NCBI GenBank assembly: GCA_963825405.1
Contig: CAWGTB010000003.1
Coordinates: 248,001-312,000, forward strand
DNA from: JACPNO01 sp963825405
GTDB lineage: Bacteria > Acidobacteriota > Terriglobia > Bryobacterales > Bryobacteraceae
Direction of reading: 5' to 3'
DNA: 64,000 nt
Each line of letters begins with the position of its first letter. Positions within the stretch are counted from its first letter, which is position 1. This document shows, piece by piece, positions 34,288 through 43,508 of the stretch. The notes below the pieces were generated by a model. It was not told the origin of the DNA. It saw only the letters and a list, made by a program, of their open reading frames with translations, and did no database searches. The position numbers and the translations under genes are program-made.

Positions 34288-34883
34288 GGCAATATCACTC
34301 GTCGCCCGTCGATCTGGTACTTGCCGCTCAGCATGATGCCGATCGCATCGCTGTAAATTCGATGTTCTTGCTCGAGGATGCGTGAGGATAGCGACTCTGC
34401 GGTGTCATTGTCTTCCACCGGCACCGCTGCCTGTAGGATGATAGGTCCGGCATCGAGATATTCATCAACCAGATGCACCGTGCAGCCGGTAACCTTGACA
34501 CCGTGTTCGAGCGCCTGCTGCTGGGCATCCAGTCCAGGGAATGAAGGCAGCAGCGAGGGATGGATGTTGAGAATGCGCTGCGGAAAAGCGCGGACAAAGT
34601 GCGCGCTCAACAAGCGCATGAATCCGGCTAGGCAGACCAAATCGACCGCATGTTTCTTCAACTCTTCGACCAGCGAGCGATCGTACGCTTCGCGGTCCAG
34701 CCCTTTGGAGGGCAAGGGGACGGCGAGCAGGCCGCGCTGGCGAGCCACCTCCAACCCGCGCGCCTCCGGGCGATTGCTGATGACGACGGCGATGGCCGCG
34801 TCCAGACGGCCGGCGGCAACCTGGTCCGCGATGGCTTCAAAGTTGGAGCCGCGGCCCGAAAGCAGGATGCCCAAGCGCTTCAA
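34281..34883 (-). CDS. purN: Phosphoribosylglycinamide formyltransferase
   Basis: PurN transfers a formyl group from 10-formyl-THF to GAR in purine synthesis. Visible motifs are ILLSGRGSNFEAI (phosphate loop), the catalytic Asn and His in LNIHPSLLPSFPG, and the conserved Asp in HLVDEYLDAGPII. The length of 200 residues is typical. It overlaps purM upstream by 4 bp, forming a purM-purN pair as in many bacteria. Confidence 0.93.
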   Translation of the reverse strand: MKRLGILLSGRGSNFEAIADQVAAGRLDAAIAVVISNRPEARGLEVARQRGLLAVPLPSKGLDREAYDRSLVEELKKHAVDLVCLAGFMRLLSAHFVRAFPQRILNIHPSLLPSFPGLDAQQQALEHGVKVTGCTVHLVDEYLDAGPIILQAAVPVEDNDTAESLSSRILEQEHRIYSDAIGIMLSGKYQIDGRRVILPK

Positions 34884-35923
34884 CGGTACTCCACGCGTGG
34901 CCGGCCCCGCTTGTGCTTGACTACGGTTCCCACCGTGTACGCGATCTCTCCCTGCTTTTTCAGAATCCGTTGCGCACGAATGATGTCTCTTGCCGCCACG
35001 GCGAAGATCATTCCGATACCCAGGTTAAAAGTGCGGCGCCAATCGTCCAGGGGCATGTTACCGATGCGCTGTAGTAAGTCGAACACCGGCAGCACGGGCC
35101 ACGCATCGGTTTCAATGGTCACCGCGAGACCCGCGGGCAGCATGCGCGGCGTGTTGTCAGTAATGCCCCCGCCAGTGATGTGCGCAGCGCCCTTCAATAA
35201 ATCCGCTTTAGCCAGTGCGCGCAGCGGTTTCAGATAACTGCGATGCACTTGCAGCAACCCCTCGCCTACGGTCATGCCAAGTTCCGGCAGATAACGATCG
35301 GCGGTATAACCTGCAACGTCGAATAGCAAATAGCGCGCGAGTGAATAGCCATTGGTATGCAGGCCAGTGGAAGGCAATCCCAGCAACGCATCGCCCGCGC
35401 GTATTGTTCGCCCAGTGATCAAGTGACTGCGTTCCGCCGCACCCACGATCATGCCTGCTAAGTCGTATTCACCGGCCGCATAGAGGCCAGGCATCTCGGC
35501 GGTTTCGCCGCCGATCAGGGCGCAGCCATTGGCACGGCAGCCGCGGGCCATGCCGGAGACAACGGCCGCCGCGGTAGATGCCTGTAACTTCCCCACAGAA
35601 AAGTAATCCATGAAAAACAGGGGTACCGCGCCTTGCACGGCGATGTCGTTGACACAATGATTCACCAGGTCCTCGCCCACGGTGTCATGGCGTCCGGTCA
35701 GAAAGGCGACCTTCAGCTTGGTGCCCACGCCGTCGACGGAACTGATAAGGACCGGCTTTTTCCAGCCGCTGAGCGAGTAACACGCCCCGAATGTTCCTAT
35801 GTCGGTGAGCACTCTGGGAGAAAAAGTGGCCCGCGCCATCTTCTTGATGGCATCGACGGCACGATTGGCTTCGTCGATATCGACCCCGGCGTCGCGATAG
35901 CGAATGCTCTTCGGAATGGACAT
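34880..35923 (-). CDS. purM: Phosphoribosylformylglycinamidine cyclo-ligase
   Basis: PurM closes the imidazole ring of the purine precursor using ATP. The 347-residue protein has the hallmark start YRDAGVDIDEANRAVDAIK, the ATP/substrate region SSVDGVGTKLKVAF, the dimer segment NDIAVQGAVPLFFMDY, CALIGGETAEMPG, and AHITGGGITDNTPRML. It precedes purN with a 4-bp overlap and follows dtd by 30 nt, all in one direction, so dtd-purM-purN is a likely transcript. Confidence 0.94.
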   Translation of the reverse strand: MSIPKSIRYRDAGVDIDEANRAVDAIKKMARATFSPRVLTDIGTFGACYSLSGWKKPVLISSVDGVGTKLKVAFLTGRHDTVGEDLVNHCVNDIAVQGAVPLFFMDYFSVGKLQASTAAAVVSGMARGCRANGCALIGGETAEMPGLYAAGEYDLAGMIVGAAERSHLITGRTIRAGDALLGLPSTGLHTNGYSLARYLLFDVAGYTADRYLPELGMTVGEGLLQVHRSYLKPLRALAKADLLKGAAHITGGGITDNTPRMLPAGLAVTIETDAWPVLPVFDLLQRIGNMPLDDWRRTFNLGIGMIFAVAARDIIRAQRILKKQGEIAYTVGTVVKHKRGRPRVEYR

Positions 35924-35953
35924 GGAAACGTACCAGTATAGCGGGTTCCCCCA

Positions 35954-36403
35954 CTAACCGCCGCTAACGGAATCGCACAGCAGCGTGACTGGTCCGTCGT
36001 TGATCAGATGCACTGCCATGGAGGCCCGGAAAATCCCGGTCTCAACCGGCACTGCGCCGGCACGCGCTCGTTCCACAAAGTAGTTGTAGAGTGTCTGCGC
36101 TTGATCGGGTTCGGCGGCTAAGTCAAAGCCGGGCCTTCGGCCCTTGCGGCAATCTGCGTATAGAGTGAAGTTAGACACAATCAACAAACTGCCTCGCACA
36201 TCCTGAACACTCAAGTTCATCTTGCCGGCATCATCGGAAAAGACGCGCAGACCTAATAGCCGGTCTGCCAGATAGTCCGCATCTTTGTGGGAATCTGTCC
36301 TTGCGATGGCGACCAACACCATCAACCCCTTGCCGATAGCTCCAGTTACTCGGCCCTCAGACTCTACGCGCGCTTCTATTACTCGCTGAATGATCATTCG
36401 CAT
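35954..36403 (-). CDS. dtd: D-aminoacyl-tRNA deacylase
   Basis: Dtd removes D-amino acids wrongly attached to tRNA. The start MRMIIQRVIEARV matches the family N-terminus, so I choose 36403. An upstream Met at 36493 would add 30 residues that run through the divergent promoter region. The conserved GPVT signature is present (INDGPVTLLCDS). The first signature, usually SQFTL, reads SNFTLYAD, with Asn for the common Gln. The length of 149 residues is typical. Confidence 0.88.
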   Translation of the reverse strand: MRMIIQRVIEARVESEGRVTGAIGKGLMVLVAIARTDSHKDADYLADRLLGLRVFSDDAGKMNLSVQDVRGSLLIVSNFTLYADCRKGRRPGFDLAAEPDQAQTLYNYFVERARAGAVPVETGIFRASMAVHLINDGPVTLLCDSVSGG

Positions 36404-36430
36404 AAAAATATCGACCAGATCTCTACGAGT

Positions 36431-36445
36431 ATAGGTTAAGCCTAT
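36431..36445. promoter_or_regulatory. Inverted repeat between dtd and the small basic protein gene
   Basis: ATAGG-TTAAG-CCTAT forms a 15-bp palindrome-like site directly before TATATT (36448-36453), a possible -10 for the plus-strand gene. The TAGG/CCTA half-sites recall metalloregulator boxes, but the spacing (5 bp) differs from the site at 3967. Role unproven. Confidence 0.3.
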
Positions 36446-36469
36446 GTTATATTGTGCGAGGGAGTTTTC

Positions 36470-36730
36470 ATGCCAAGAGGTAAAACCGAGCAAGATACCA
36501 GTATGCTAGCTATGGCTCTGGTAGGGTACGAGATGGAAAAGCAAAAAATCGAAGCCAAGATCCGCGACATACGTGCGAAGCTTGGTGGAGCAATTGCCGC
36601 CATTGGCAAGACGATCGCTGCGCCCGCAAAGAAGCGAACCTTGAGCGCCGCGGCCCGCAAGCGCATCGCCGCAGCCCAAAAACGCCGTTGGGCCGAACAT
36701 CGCAAAAAACAAGCCGGCGCCAAAGGCTAG
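36470..36730 (+). CDS. Small Lys/Arg/Ala-rich protein of unknown function
   Basis: The 86-residue protein starts at 36470 behind a GAGGGAG ribosome-binding site. A helical N-terminal half (MLAMALVGYEMEKQKIEAKI) is followed by a strongly basic tail with LSAAARKRIAAAQKRRWAEH, a pattern I associate with short proteins that could bind nucleic acid. No signal peptide. I know no function. It is divergent from dtd and lies 50 nt upstream of nikR. Confidence 0.6.
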   Translation: MPRGKTEQDTSMLAMALVGYEMEKQKIEAKIRDIRAKLGGAIAAIGKTIAAPAKKRTLSAAARKRIAAAQKRRWAEHRKKQAGAKG

Positions 36731-36780
36731 CAACCAGCCCCGGTGAATCCGCGGACTGGCTTCGCTATAATCGAACCTGA

Positions 36781-37200
36781 ATGAGTGAGCTCAGCCGGAT
36801 TGGCGTAGCCATCGATTCGGATCTCCTGAAAAAGTTCGATGACCTTATCGGCAACCGGGGCTACACCAACCGCTCGGAAGCTTTTCGTGACCTGATTCGC
36901 GATGAGCTGGTCGAGAAGACCTGGGAATCGCCGGAAGCCAATGTCGTAGGCACCGTAACCCTGGTGTACGACCATCATGTCCGCCTGCTTAGCGAGAAGT
37001 TGACTAACCTGCAGCACGACTATCATCGCGCCATTCTCTCCACATTGCACGTTCACCTGGATCACGACAATTGTCTCGAAGTACTCGTTGTGCGCGGCAA
37101 AGCAGCCATCGTCAAAAAAGTCGCGGATGCCCTGATTTCCACTAAAGGTGTTAAGCACGGCCGCCTGACTATCACTACCTCCGGCGCGGAGTTGAAGTGA
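36781..37200 (+). CDS. nikR: Nickel-responsive regulator NikR
   Basis: The ribbon-helix-helix N-terminus (SRIGVAIDSDLLKKFDDLI; YTNRSEAFRDLIRDELV) binds DNA, and the ACT-like C-terminus binds nickel through His79, His90, His92 and Cys98 (TLHVHLDHDNCLEV). This is the full high-affinity square-planar set. The length of 139 residues is standard. NikR usually represses nickel uptake genes. None is in the window, so its targets are elsewhere. It overlaps acpS by 4 bp. Confidence 0.93.
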   Translation: MSELSRIGVAIDSDLLKKFDDLIGNRGYTNRSEAFRDLIRDELVEKTWESPEANVVGTVTLVYDHHVRLLSEKLTNLQHDYHRAILSTLHVHLDHDNCLEVLVVRGKAAIVKKVADALISTKGVKHGRLTITTSGAELK

Positions 37201-37574
37201 TTCTCGGCGTGGGTATCGACATAGCCGAAGTCGATCGCATTCGCAGCGCCATCGAAAGACACGGCCAGCGTTTCCTCGAACGCGTCTATACTCCGGGAGA
37301 AATCGCCTATGTGGAACGTAAGGCTAATCGTTTCGAGCGCTACGCCGGCCGTTTCGCTGCCAAGGAAGCCGGCATGAAAGCCATCGGCACCGGTTGGAAG
37401 CGCGGTGTGCGCTGGCAGGATTTCGAAGTTGCCAATTTGCCGTCCGGAAAACCCACCCTGCGCCTGCACGGCGAAGCGGCTCGCGTCGCGGAAGGGTTGG
37501 GAGTTAAGGTCGTTTCGCTTTCGATCACGCACACTGCAGCACTGGGCATGGCGCACGTGATTCTTGAGGGATAA
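37197..37574 (+). CDS. acpS: Holo-[acyl-carrier-protein] synthase
   Basis: AcpS transfers 4'-phosphopantetheine from CoA to acyl carrier protein. Family motifs are GVGIDIAEVDRI with the Mg-binding Asp, RFAAKEAGMKAIGTG with the Mg-binding Glu, and SITHTAALGMAHVI. The length of 125 residues is normal. The GTG start at 37197 overlaps the nikR stop (GTGA), so the enzyme is translationally coupled to the nickel regulator, an unusual pairing. Confidence 0.93.
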   Translation: MILGVGIDIAEVDRIRSAIERHGQRFLERVYTPGEIAYVERKANRFERYAGRFAAKEAGMKAIGTGWKRGVRWQDFEVANLPSGKPTLRLHGEAARVAEGLGVKVVSLSITHTAALGMAHVILEG

Positions 37575-37583
37575 GCGAAGCGG

Positions 37584-38219
37584 TCAGCCGGCGGCTTTCA
37601 TGCTGGGCGCGGGCACGGCGCGCAATTGCGCTTCTTCCAGCCGCTTGGCTTCCTGCCAGGTGTAAATCATGCGGTGTATCACGGTCAAGTTGGAGAGCAC
37701 CGCGATCACCCACAGTACCGGCGCCATGCGGTCGAATAACGCGCCAATGATGATCAGCACCACGCGTTCCGGCCGTTCCAGGAAACCTACCTTGCATTTC
37801 GGAATGGTGCACTCCGCTCGCGCTCGCGTGTAACTCACCATCACCGACCCGGTCATCACTATCGCCGTCAGCACGATGTAGAAGAACCGGTTGATGGAGG
37901 CGTAGTACACCAGCAAACCCATGTACAGGGCCAGGTCCGAGTAGCGATCCAGAACCGAATCGAAGAATCCGCCGAAACGGGTGACGCGATTGGTCTCCCG
38001 CGCCACACGCCCATCCACCATGTCGAACAGACCCGCGCCGATCACCACCAGCGCCGCCCAGCGAAAGCTGCCCGCTGCAAACAGGAACGCCGCCCAGGTA
38101 TTGATCACCAGGCCGAGGAACGTCAGAACGTTGGGATGGATCCGCGAAAGCGCCAGAGCGCCAACGATGCCGTCGATGATCTTTCCGCAAACAATGCCAA
38201 TGGCGCGCGTGAAGGTCAT
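37584..38219 (-). CDS. CDP-alcohol phosphatidyltransferase family protein
   Basis: The 211-residue membrane protein has about six helices and a complete CDP-alcohol motif: Asp69-Gly70-x2-Ala73-Arg74-x8-Gly83-x3-Asp87-x3-Asp91. It makes a phospholipid by exchanging CMP from CDP-diacylglycerol for an alcohol. The alcohol (glycerol phosphate, inositol phosphate or other) cannot be fixed by eye. Its start overlaps the greA stop by 4 bp, so the two are co-expressed. Confidence 0.85.
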   Translation of the reverse strand: MTFTRAIGIVCGKIIDGIVGALALSRIHPNVLTFLGLVINTWAAFLFAAGSFRWAALVVIGAGLFDMVDGRVARETNRVTRFGGFFDSVLDRYSDLALYMGLLVYYASINRFFYIVLTAIVMTGSVMVSYTRARAECTIPKCKVGFLERPERVVLIIIGALFDRMAPVLWVIAVLSNLTVIHRMIYTWQEAKRLEEAQLRAVPAPSMKAAG

Positions 38220-38692
38220 AGCTCGTCAGCCAGGTCGTGCATAGTTAAGAGCTTTAGAATTTCAAACTCCTTGACGCCTCCGGGTATCACTACTTTCACT
38301 TGGTCGCCTACCTCTTTGCCAAGCAGGCTGCGGCCGATAGGCGAACTGGTCGAGATGCGGCCGTTGGGGGCATCCGCTTCTTCGCTGGTAACCAGATTAT
38401 ACGTAATCTCGACATCCTTTATCAGGTCCATCAGCACCACGCGGGAGCCCAGCCCTACGCGGTCATGGGAAATTTTCGAGAAGTCGATCATGGACCATTC
38501 GGCCAGCCGCTGCTTGAGCTGATTCATCCGGGCATTCACAAAGCCCTGGCGCTCCTTGGCGGCATGATACTCGGCGTTTTCCTTCAAATCGCCGTGCGCT
38601 CTGGCCTTCAGAATCTCTTTCGGAAGCTCGTTGCGCAGCTCGTACTCAAGGGCCGTAATTTCGTCCTGCAGTTTTTTCTTGATGTCGATCAT
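38216..38692 (-). CDS. greA: Transcription elongation factor GreA
   Basis: GreA rescues backtracked RNA polymerase by stimulating transcript cleavage. The N-terminal coiled coil includes LKENAEYHAAKERQ with the acidic tip (DLKENAEY), and the C-terminal FKBP-like domain includes SSPIGRSLLGKEVGDQV. The start MIDIKKKLQDEI at 38692 gives 158 residues, the usual size. A Met at 38722 is too far upstream. It overlaps the phosphatidyltransferase gene. Confidence 0.92.
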   Translation of the reverse strand: MIDIKKKLQDEITALEYELRNELPKEILKARAHGDLKENAEYHAAKERQGFVNARMNQLKQRLAEWSMIDFSKISHDRVGLGSRVVLMDLIKDVEITYNLVTSEEADAPNGRISTSSPIGRSLLGKEVGDQVKVVIPGGVKEFEILKLLTMHDLADEL

Positions 38693-38741
38693 TGAACGGA
38701 AGGCCCGCCCGCCCCAAGCCATTATTATAGGCCGAGCCGGA

Positions 38742-41205
38742 CTATTGGGAAGTAAGAGTTACGTCATTAGTCTGGCTGCCGGCCGTAATCTGGAAGACGT
38801 TCGCTCCGGGCGTGGGTCCCAGACGCACCGAGAGGCCGTAGACGCCGGGATATGCCAGGTTCAGCGAAACGACGCCAGTCACCGAGCCGCCGCCAGAAAC
38901 CACCTTGGCGTGAGGCGTGGTGTTCGCCGTGATTCCGGCGGCGTCGGTCACGCGGAACAGAATGGCTTCCGGTACGTAACTTCCAGCAGGCTGCCCGTCG
39001 GTACTATCCAACACGGTGATGTTCACGGGAATGCCAGAGGGCACGCCGTACCAGTAGGGCACGCTCGTTTCCAGGCCAGAGTTCATTCCGGTGATACGCA
39101 GATATCCCTCGTGCGCCCCAGAACCCAAACCCACGCCGGTAAGAGTCACGGTGACGGGGGCCGAAGCGCCTGGATCGAGCGTAAGGCTGGCCGTCGAAAG
39201 TTTCAGTACGGGGCGGCGGCCCGGCGTCGGCAAGGATAGATCGATGGCTTGCGCCGTCCGGCTTCCCGGCGCAACAAATCCCGGAATGCCATCCCGCGGG
39301 TCGATCGACAGCAAGAAGGTTTCGGCGTTGGTACCTACGTTGGCGATCGTCAGGCTGCGTGTCATTTCCACGTCGCCCAGGCCGATGCCGAATGCCAGAG
39401 AAGACGGAGTCACGGTGGAGGTCGCCGTCAAAGCCGCGGCCAGATCCAGTTGTCCGGCGCCGGCTTCCTGTAAATGCGCGGGAACTCCCGGCGTCAAGAA
39501 CGCGGGCGCTGCCGTGTTGATCAACAGCGATCGGTACTGCGCCGCCAGCAGGCCTGGACGCGCCGCCTTCAAGACCGCCGCGCCGCCCGCTACCATGGGC
39601 GACGCGAAACTGGTGCCATCCACTGAGCCGTAGCCGGCGGCGTTATACACATCCCCATTGGGGTCGAAGCTTTGCTCGGCCGTGTAGACGTCTTTACCCA
39701 CCGCGACCATGTCCGGCTTAATCGAGCCATCTACATTGGGACCTTTGGAGGTGAAATCCGCCAATCGGTTGGGATCGACGAAGTTCGCGTTGAGATTGAA
39801 ATCCAGGGTGGTGCTCAGCCCCGGGGTCGCTGCCACCAGTTGCTTGATCTGGATCCCATCCGCGTAACTCACCATGGCCGCGGGCAGCGTCGCCGCAGCC
39901 ACATCCATCACGATCGCCTCGGGTTGAGTGGCATAGGTATAAACCAATGCACCCACTGCGCCGCCTGCTGCCACGTTGGCGATTTTCTCGGAAAAGAAAC
40001 ACACGCCGCGCAGCACCAACGCAATTTTACCCGCCAGGCTGCCGGGTGAGAACGCGGTGCAGGCCAAGCCATCGCTTTGTATGGAGGCTACGTCCTTCAA
40101 CGGCGCCGTTACTGCGGCCGGCGGCGTCGGACCGGAGCCCGGTATGGTCAGAAACTGGGTTCCGCCCACCGTTGCGGTTGCGCTAAATTTCCGGTCGTTG
40201 AAGGTCGCTCCCACTGCGATCACGGACGGGCTGGTCGCGGGCGTGCTCACCGTGTGCAGGTCCGGGCCCGAGTTACCGGCCGCGACCACTACAATCACGC
40301 CCATTGTCGCGGCATTCTCGACGGCGATTACTTCCGTATCGTCGGCGAGAGGCGAGGGAAGGTCATCGCCCAGACTCATATTGATCACGTCCATGCCATC
40401 GGTCACCGCGTCTTCAATGGCCGTAAGGATGGCGCTCTCCGAGGCGCTGTCGTTGAAACCAGGCGAGCCGAAAACTTTGTAGCTTCCCAGGTAGGCTTTG
40501 GGCGCGACGCCGGTGATGGTTGCCTTTGGACCCGCGTTCCTGACGCCCGCCGCGGTCATAGCTACGCCCGTGCCGTGCCCCGAATGATCGCGCGCGGAAG
40601 TGTCGGGATCGAAGGCGCTGAACAGTTTGGCGTAGCTTCGCGCCACAATGATTTTGTTATTGGTGAAAGACGCATCCGAACTGGTATTGACCTTGGGAAA
40701 GCCGGCCGGAAAGGGAAGCGAAGCATCCTGAAATCCGGGATGGTGGTTGTCGATCCCGGTATCGATGATACCGATCTTGATGCCCAGGCCGGCGCGGTCC
40801 ACGCCTACCAGGGTCCATGCATCAACGACTTTGTCCACCACTACGGCGCGGTCCAGCAGCAGCTTGAAGGTGCGCTCCGGACGCACGCGAAGCACGCCAG
40901 GCTGAGCTGGCCATGCGCTGCGCCGCTGCAGCGGACATGCGCACGAACAAGACGTTCGCCACCGTATCCACGGAGCCAAGAACTTCGCCACCTTCGGCTT
41001 CGACAGCGGCGCGCAGGTTCCTTTGTCCGAAACGTACCTGGGCGCGATGGGTTGCCATCTCGCCGTCGGCGATCATGCGCCGCTCCCGGCCAGCCAGGCG
41101 AACGGCCGCCGGGCGATCGGTAAGCTCCACGATGTAGCGGCCAGGAAGGTCGGCAGCGGACAGGGCCAGCGGCAGCGCAAACAAAAGCACCCACGGGCGC
41201 GTCAT
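38742..41205 (-). CDS. Secreted subtilisin-like (S8) protease with PA domain, one frame break
   Basis: After a signal peptide (MTRPWVLLFALPLALSA) comes an I9-type propeptide (GRYIVELTDRPAAV). The peptidase S8 domain has all three catalytic residues: Asp in IGIIDTGID, His in HSGHGTGVAM and Ser in GTSFASPMVAG. A PA domain is inserted between His and Ser (LAGKIALVLRGVCFFSEKI), and two beta-sandwich domains follow. One extra base near 40910 breaks the propeptide/catalytic join (MAAQPGVLRVRPE after repair). It probably degrades external protein. The Met at 41205 suits the signal peptide better than 41244. Total length is about 820 residues. Confidence 0.85.
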
Positions 41206-41253
41206 TTTGGCGAGAAGAATCCGGTAATACGGCAGTAATTTCAATTATTAATA

Positions 41254-41943
41254 CTACAATATTCGAAAATTGATTAGCCTTGGCGCAGCATCGGCCGCCA
41301 CCGGCCGCAGGGCCTGCTCGATCTGGCGCGAAATTTCCTCGGGCGGACATTGGCCGTCGATGCGGTGGCACCGGTCTCCGGCCGCGTAATGATTCAACAG
41401 CGGGCCGGCAAGGGAGTGATAGTTTTCCAGGCGCTGGCGTACCACTTGCTCGGTGTCGTCGTTGCGCTGCACTAGCGGCGCATCATCGACGTCACAGCGG
41501 CCTTTGCGCGCCGGCGGCTGATACTGCAGATTGTACGTCCGATGGCAAACCGAGCAGTGCCATCGCGACGAAAGGCGCGAGATCAGCACCGGCATCGGGA
41601 CATCCAGGTGGATGACGCGCAGGCCCGGCAAGCCGCGTTCCTCGACGAAATTATCCAGGAAGAAGGCCTGCGGAATCGTGCGCGGGTAGCCGTCCAGGAT
41701 GAATCCATCCCTGCAATCGGGGCGGCTCAGCCGGTTCACCACCATGGCGTTCACCAGTTCGTCGTCGACCAGCTTGCCCGCGGCCAGAATGGAATGCGCC
41801 GCCAGGCCGAGCACGGTCTCGGCTTCGCATTCATGGCGCAGCATGTCGCCCGTCGAAATGGTGGGAATAGCCAGCCGCTCTGAAATAAAACGCGCCTGGG
41901 TTCCCTTACCGGATCCGGGCGATCCTACCAGCAGGATGATCAA
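41254..41943 (-). CDS. adk: Adenylate kinase with zinc-type lid
   Basis: The P-loop GSPGSGKGT, the NMP-binding STGDMLR and the DGYPRT motif identify adenylate kinase. The long lid carries CSVC and a second pair CDVD, a three-Cys-plus-Asp zinc site. Translation probably starts at TTG 41943 (MIILLVGSPG), 4 nt after a GGAGG site at 41948-41952. No ATG is available near the P-loop. A further TTG at 41964 is possible. The C-terminal 20 residues extend past the usual end. Confidence 0.85.
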   Translation of the reverse strand: MIILLVGSPGSGKGTQARFISERLAIPTISTGDMLRHECEAETVLGLAAHSILAAGKLVDDELVNAMVVNRLSRPDCRDGFILDGYPRTIPQAFFLDNFVEERGLPGLRVIHLDVPMPVLISRLSSRWHCSVCHRTYNLQYQPPARKGRCDVDDAPLVQRNDDTEQVVRQRLENYHSLAGPLLNHYAAGDRCHRIDGQCPPEEISRQIEQALRPVAADAAPRLINFRIL

Positions 41944-42079
41944 TAAGCCTCCGAACCTCGCCAACTAGCAGAGATGTACGTCATGGTACATTGCGAGCGC
42001 CCGTGACTTCCTCATCCCCGTTGTGGGCGACAGCTTGTTCTCAGACTAACTAAATAAAATCGAAGCCGTCAAGCGGGGA

Positions 42080-43504
42080 TTACCCTAGCATTTTTTGAAC
42101 TACGTTTCCCTCGACGTCCGTGAGCCGGAAATCGCGGCCCATGTGGCGGTACGTGAGGCGTTTGTGGTCGAGACCCATGGCATGCAGGATGGTGGCTTGC
42201 AGGTCGTGGACATGTACTTTTTCTTCAGCAACTTCCAGGCCCAGATCATCAGTTTTTCCAATAACCTGCCCGCCACGGATGCCGCCGCCCGCAAGCCACA
42301 TGCTGTAGCCGTTGGGATGATGGTCGCGTCCGGCGTTGTCAGCCTGATCGGGACGATTCATTTGCGTCATGGGGGTGCGTCCGAATTCGCCGCCCCAGAC
42401 GACCAGCGTGCTTTCCAGCAATCCGCGCTGCTTCAAATCCTTGAGCAGCGCCGCCGCCGGCTGATCGGTGATGTCGCAATTCTGCTTGAGATGCTTGTTC
42501 AGATTTTCGTGATCGTCCCAGCTCGAATGGGCCAGCATGACGAAACGCACGCCCCGCTCGACCATTCTCCGGGCCAGCAGGCAATTGGTGCCGTAGGCGC
42601 GCGACGCTTCGCGGTTGATGCCGTACATCTCGATAGTCGCTGGTGATTCTTTGGAAAAATCGATCAGGCCCGGCGACGAAGCCTGCATGCGAAACGCCAG
42701 CTCATACGCCGCGATGCGCGAGGCGATTTCCTGATTTCCCGTGTGCTCGAGATGCTGTTGGTTCAAATCGCGCATGGCATCGAGCGAGGCGCGCTGTGTC
42801 TCCACGCTCACACCCGCCGGATTGGCGACGTACAGAATCGGCTCACCCGAGCTGCGAAACGGGACGCCTTGATACGTGGAGGGTAAAAAACCGCTGGACC
42901 AATTATTCGATCCCGCGCTGGTACCAGTCCCGGAGCTGAGCACCACGAACCCGGGCAGGTTTTGCGCCTCGCTGCCCAGACCGTAGCAGGCCCACGCGCC
43001 CATCGTCGGCCGGCCGGAGAGCGGCGAACCGGTCATCAGCAGCGATTCGCCGGGATGATGATTGAACGCATCGCTGTACATCGAGCGAACCAGGCAGATA
43101 TCGTCCACGCACGTCGCGGTGTGCGGCAAATAGTCCGAGAGCTCGATGCCGCTTTTGCCGTATGGCTTGAAGATGCGCGGGCTGCCCATCAGCGTGGCGG
43201 TCGGTTTGATGAAGGCCAGCTTCAGATCCTTGGTGCGCGAAGGCGGCAGCGATTTCCCGTTCCACTTCATCAGTTCCGGCTTGGGATCGAACAGATCCAT
43301 CTGGCTGGGCGCGCCCGCCATGAACAGAAAAATGACGTTCTTGGCCTTCCCGGGAAAGTGGGAAGTCCTGGCTGCCAGCGGGTTCACGGTCGGCGCGGAT
43401 TCGGCGGCCAGCAATTGCGCCAGCGCAATCGTGCCGATGCCGCCCGCGCAGCTTTGGAAAAAATGGCGCCGCGTTTGAATCCGTGCGTGTTCGGCAAAGT
43501 TCAT
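42080..43504 (-). CDS. DUF1501 (sulfatase-like) exported protein
   Basis: A Tat-like signal (TRRHFFQSCAGGIGTIALAQLL) leads into the alkaline-phosphatase-like fold of DUF1501. Typical segments are IFLFMAGAPSQMDLFDPKP, FNHHPGESLLMTG, TLVVWGGEFGRTPM and GRDHHPNGYSMWLAGGGI, with potential metal-binding Asp and His. The family is abundant in Planctomycetes and Acidobacteria, its reaction is unproven, and it pairs with PSD1-cytochrome genes. The partner lies 4 bp upstream here, so the two form a two-gene operon. Confidence 0.88.
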   Translation of the reverse strand: MNFAEHARIQTRRHFFQSCAGGIGTIALAQLLAAESAPTVNPLAARTSHFPGKAKNVIFLFMAGAPSQMDLFDPKPELMKWNGKSLPPSRTKDLKLAFIKPTATLMGSPRIFKPYGKSGIELSDYLPHTATCVDDICLVRSMYSDAFNHHPGESLLMTGSPLSGRPTMGAWACYGLGSEAQNLPGFVVLSSGTGTSAGSNNWSSGFLPSTYQGVPFRSSGEPILYVANPAGVSVETQRASLDAMRDLNQQHLEHTGNQEIASRIAAYELAFRMQASSPGLIDFSKESPATIEMYGINREASRAYGTNCLLARRMVERGVRFVMLAHSSWDDHENLNKHLKQNCDITDQPAAALLKDLKQRGLLESTLVVWGGEFGRTPMTQMNRPDQADNAGRDHHPNGYSMWLAGGGIRGGQVIGKTDDLGLEVAEEKVHVHDLQATILHAMGLDHKRLTYRHMGRDFRLTDVEGNVVQKMLG

Positions 43505-43508
43505 AGAA

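Noticed and set aside
40077..41123. A long plus-strand reading frame of 348 codons opposite the subtilisin gene
   Set aside because: It is antisense to a protease with all catalytic motifs, has no recognisable domain and reflects GC-biased codon use.
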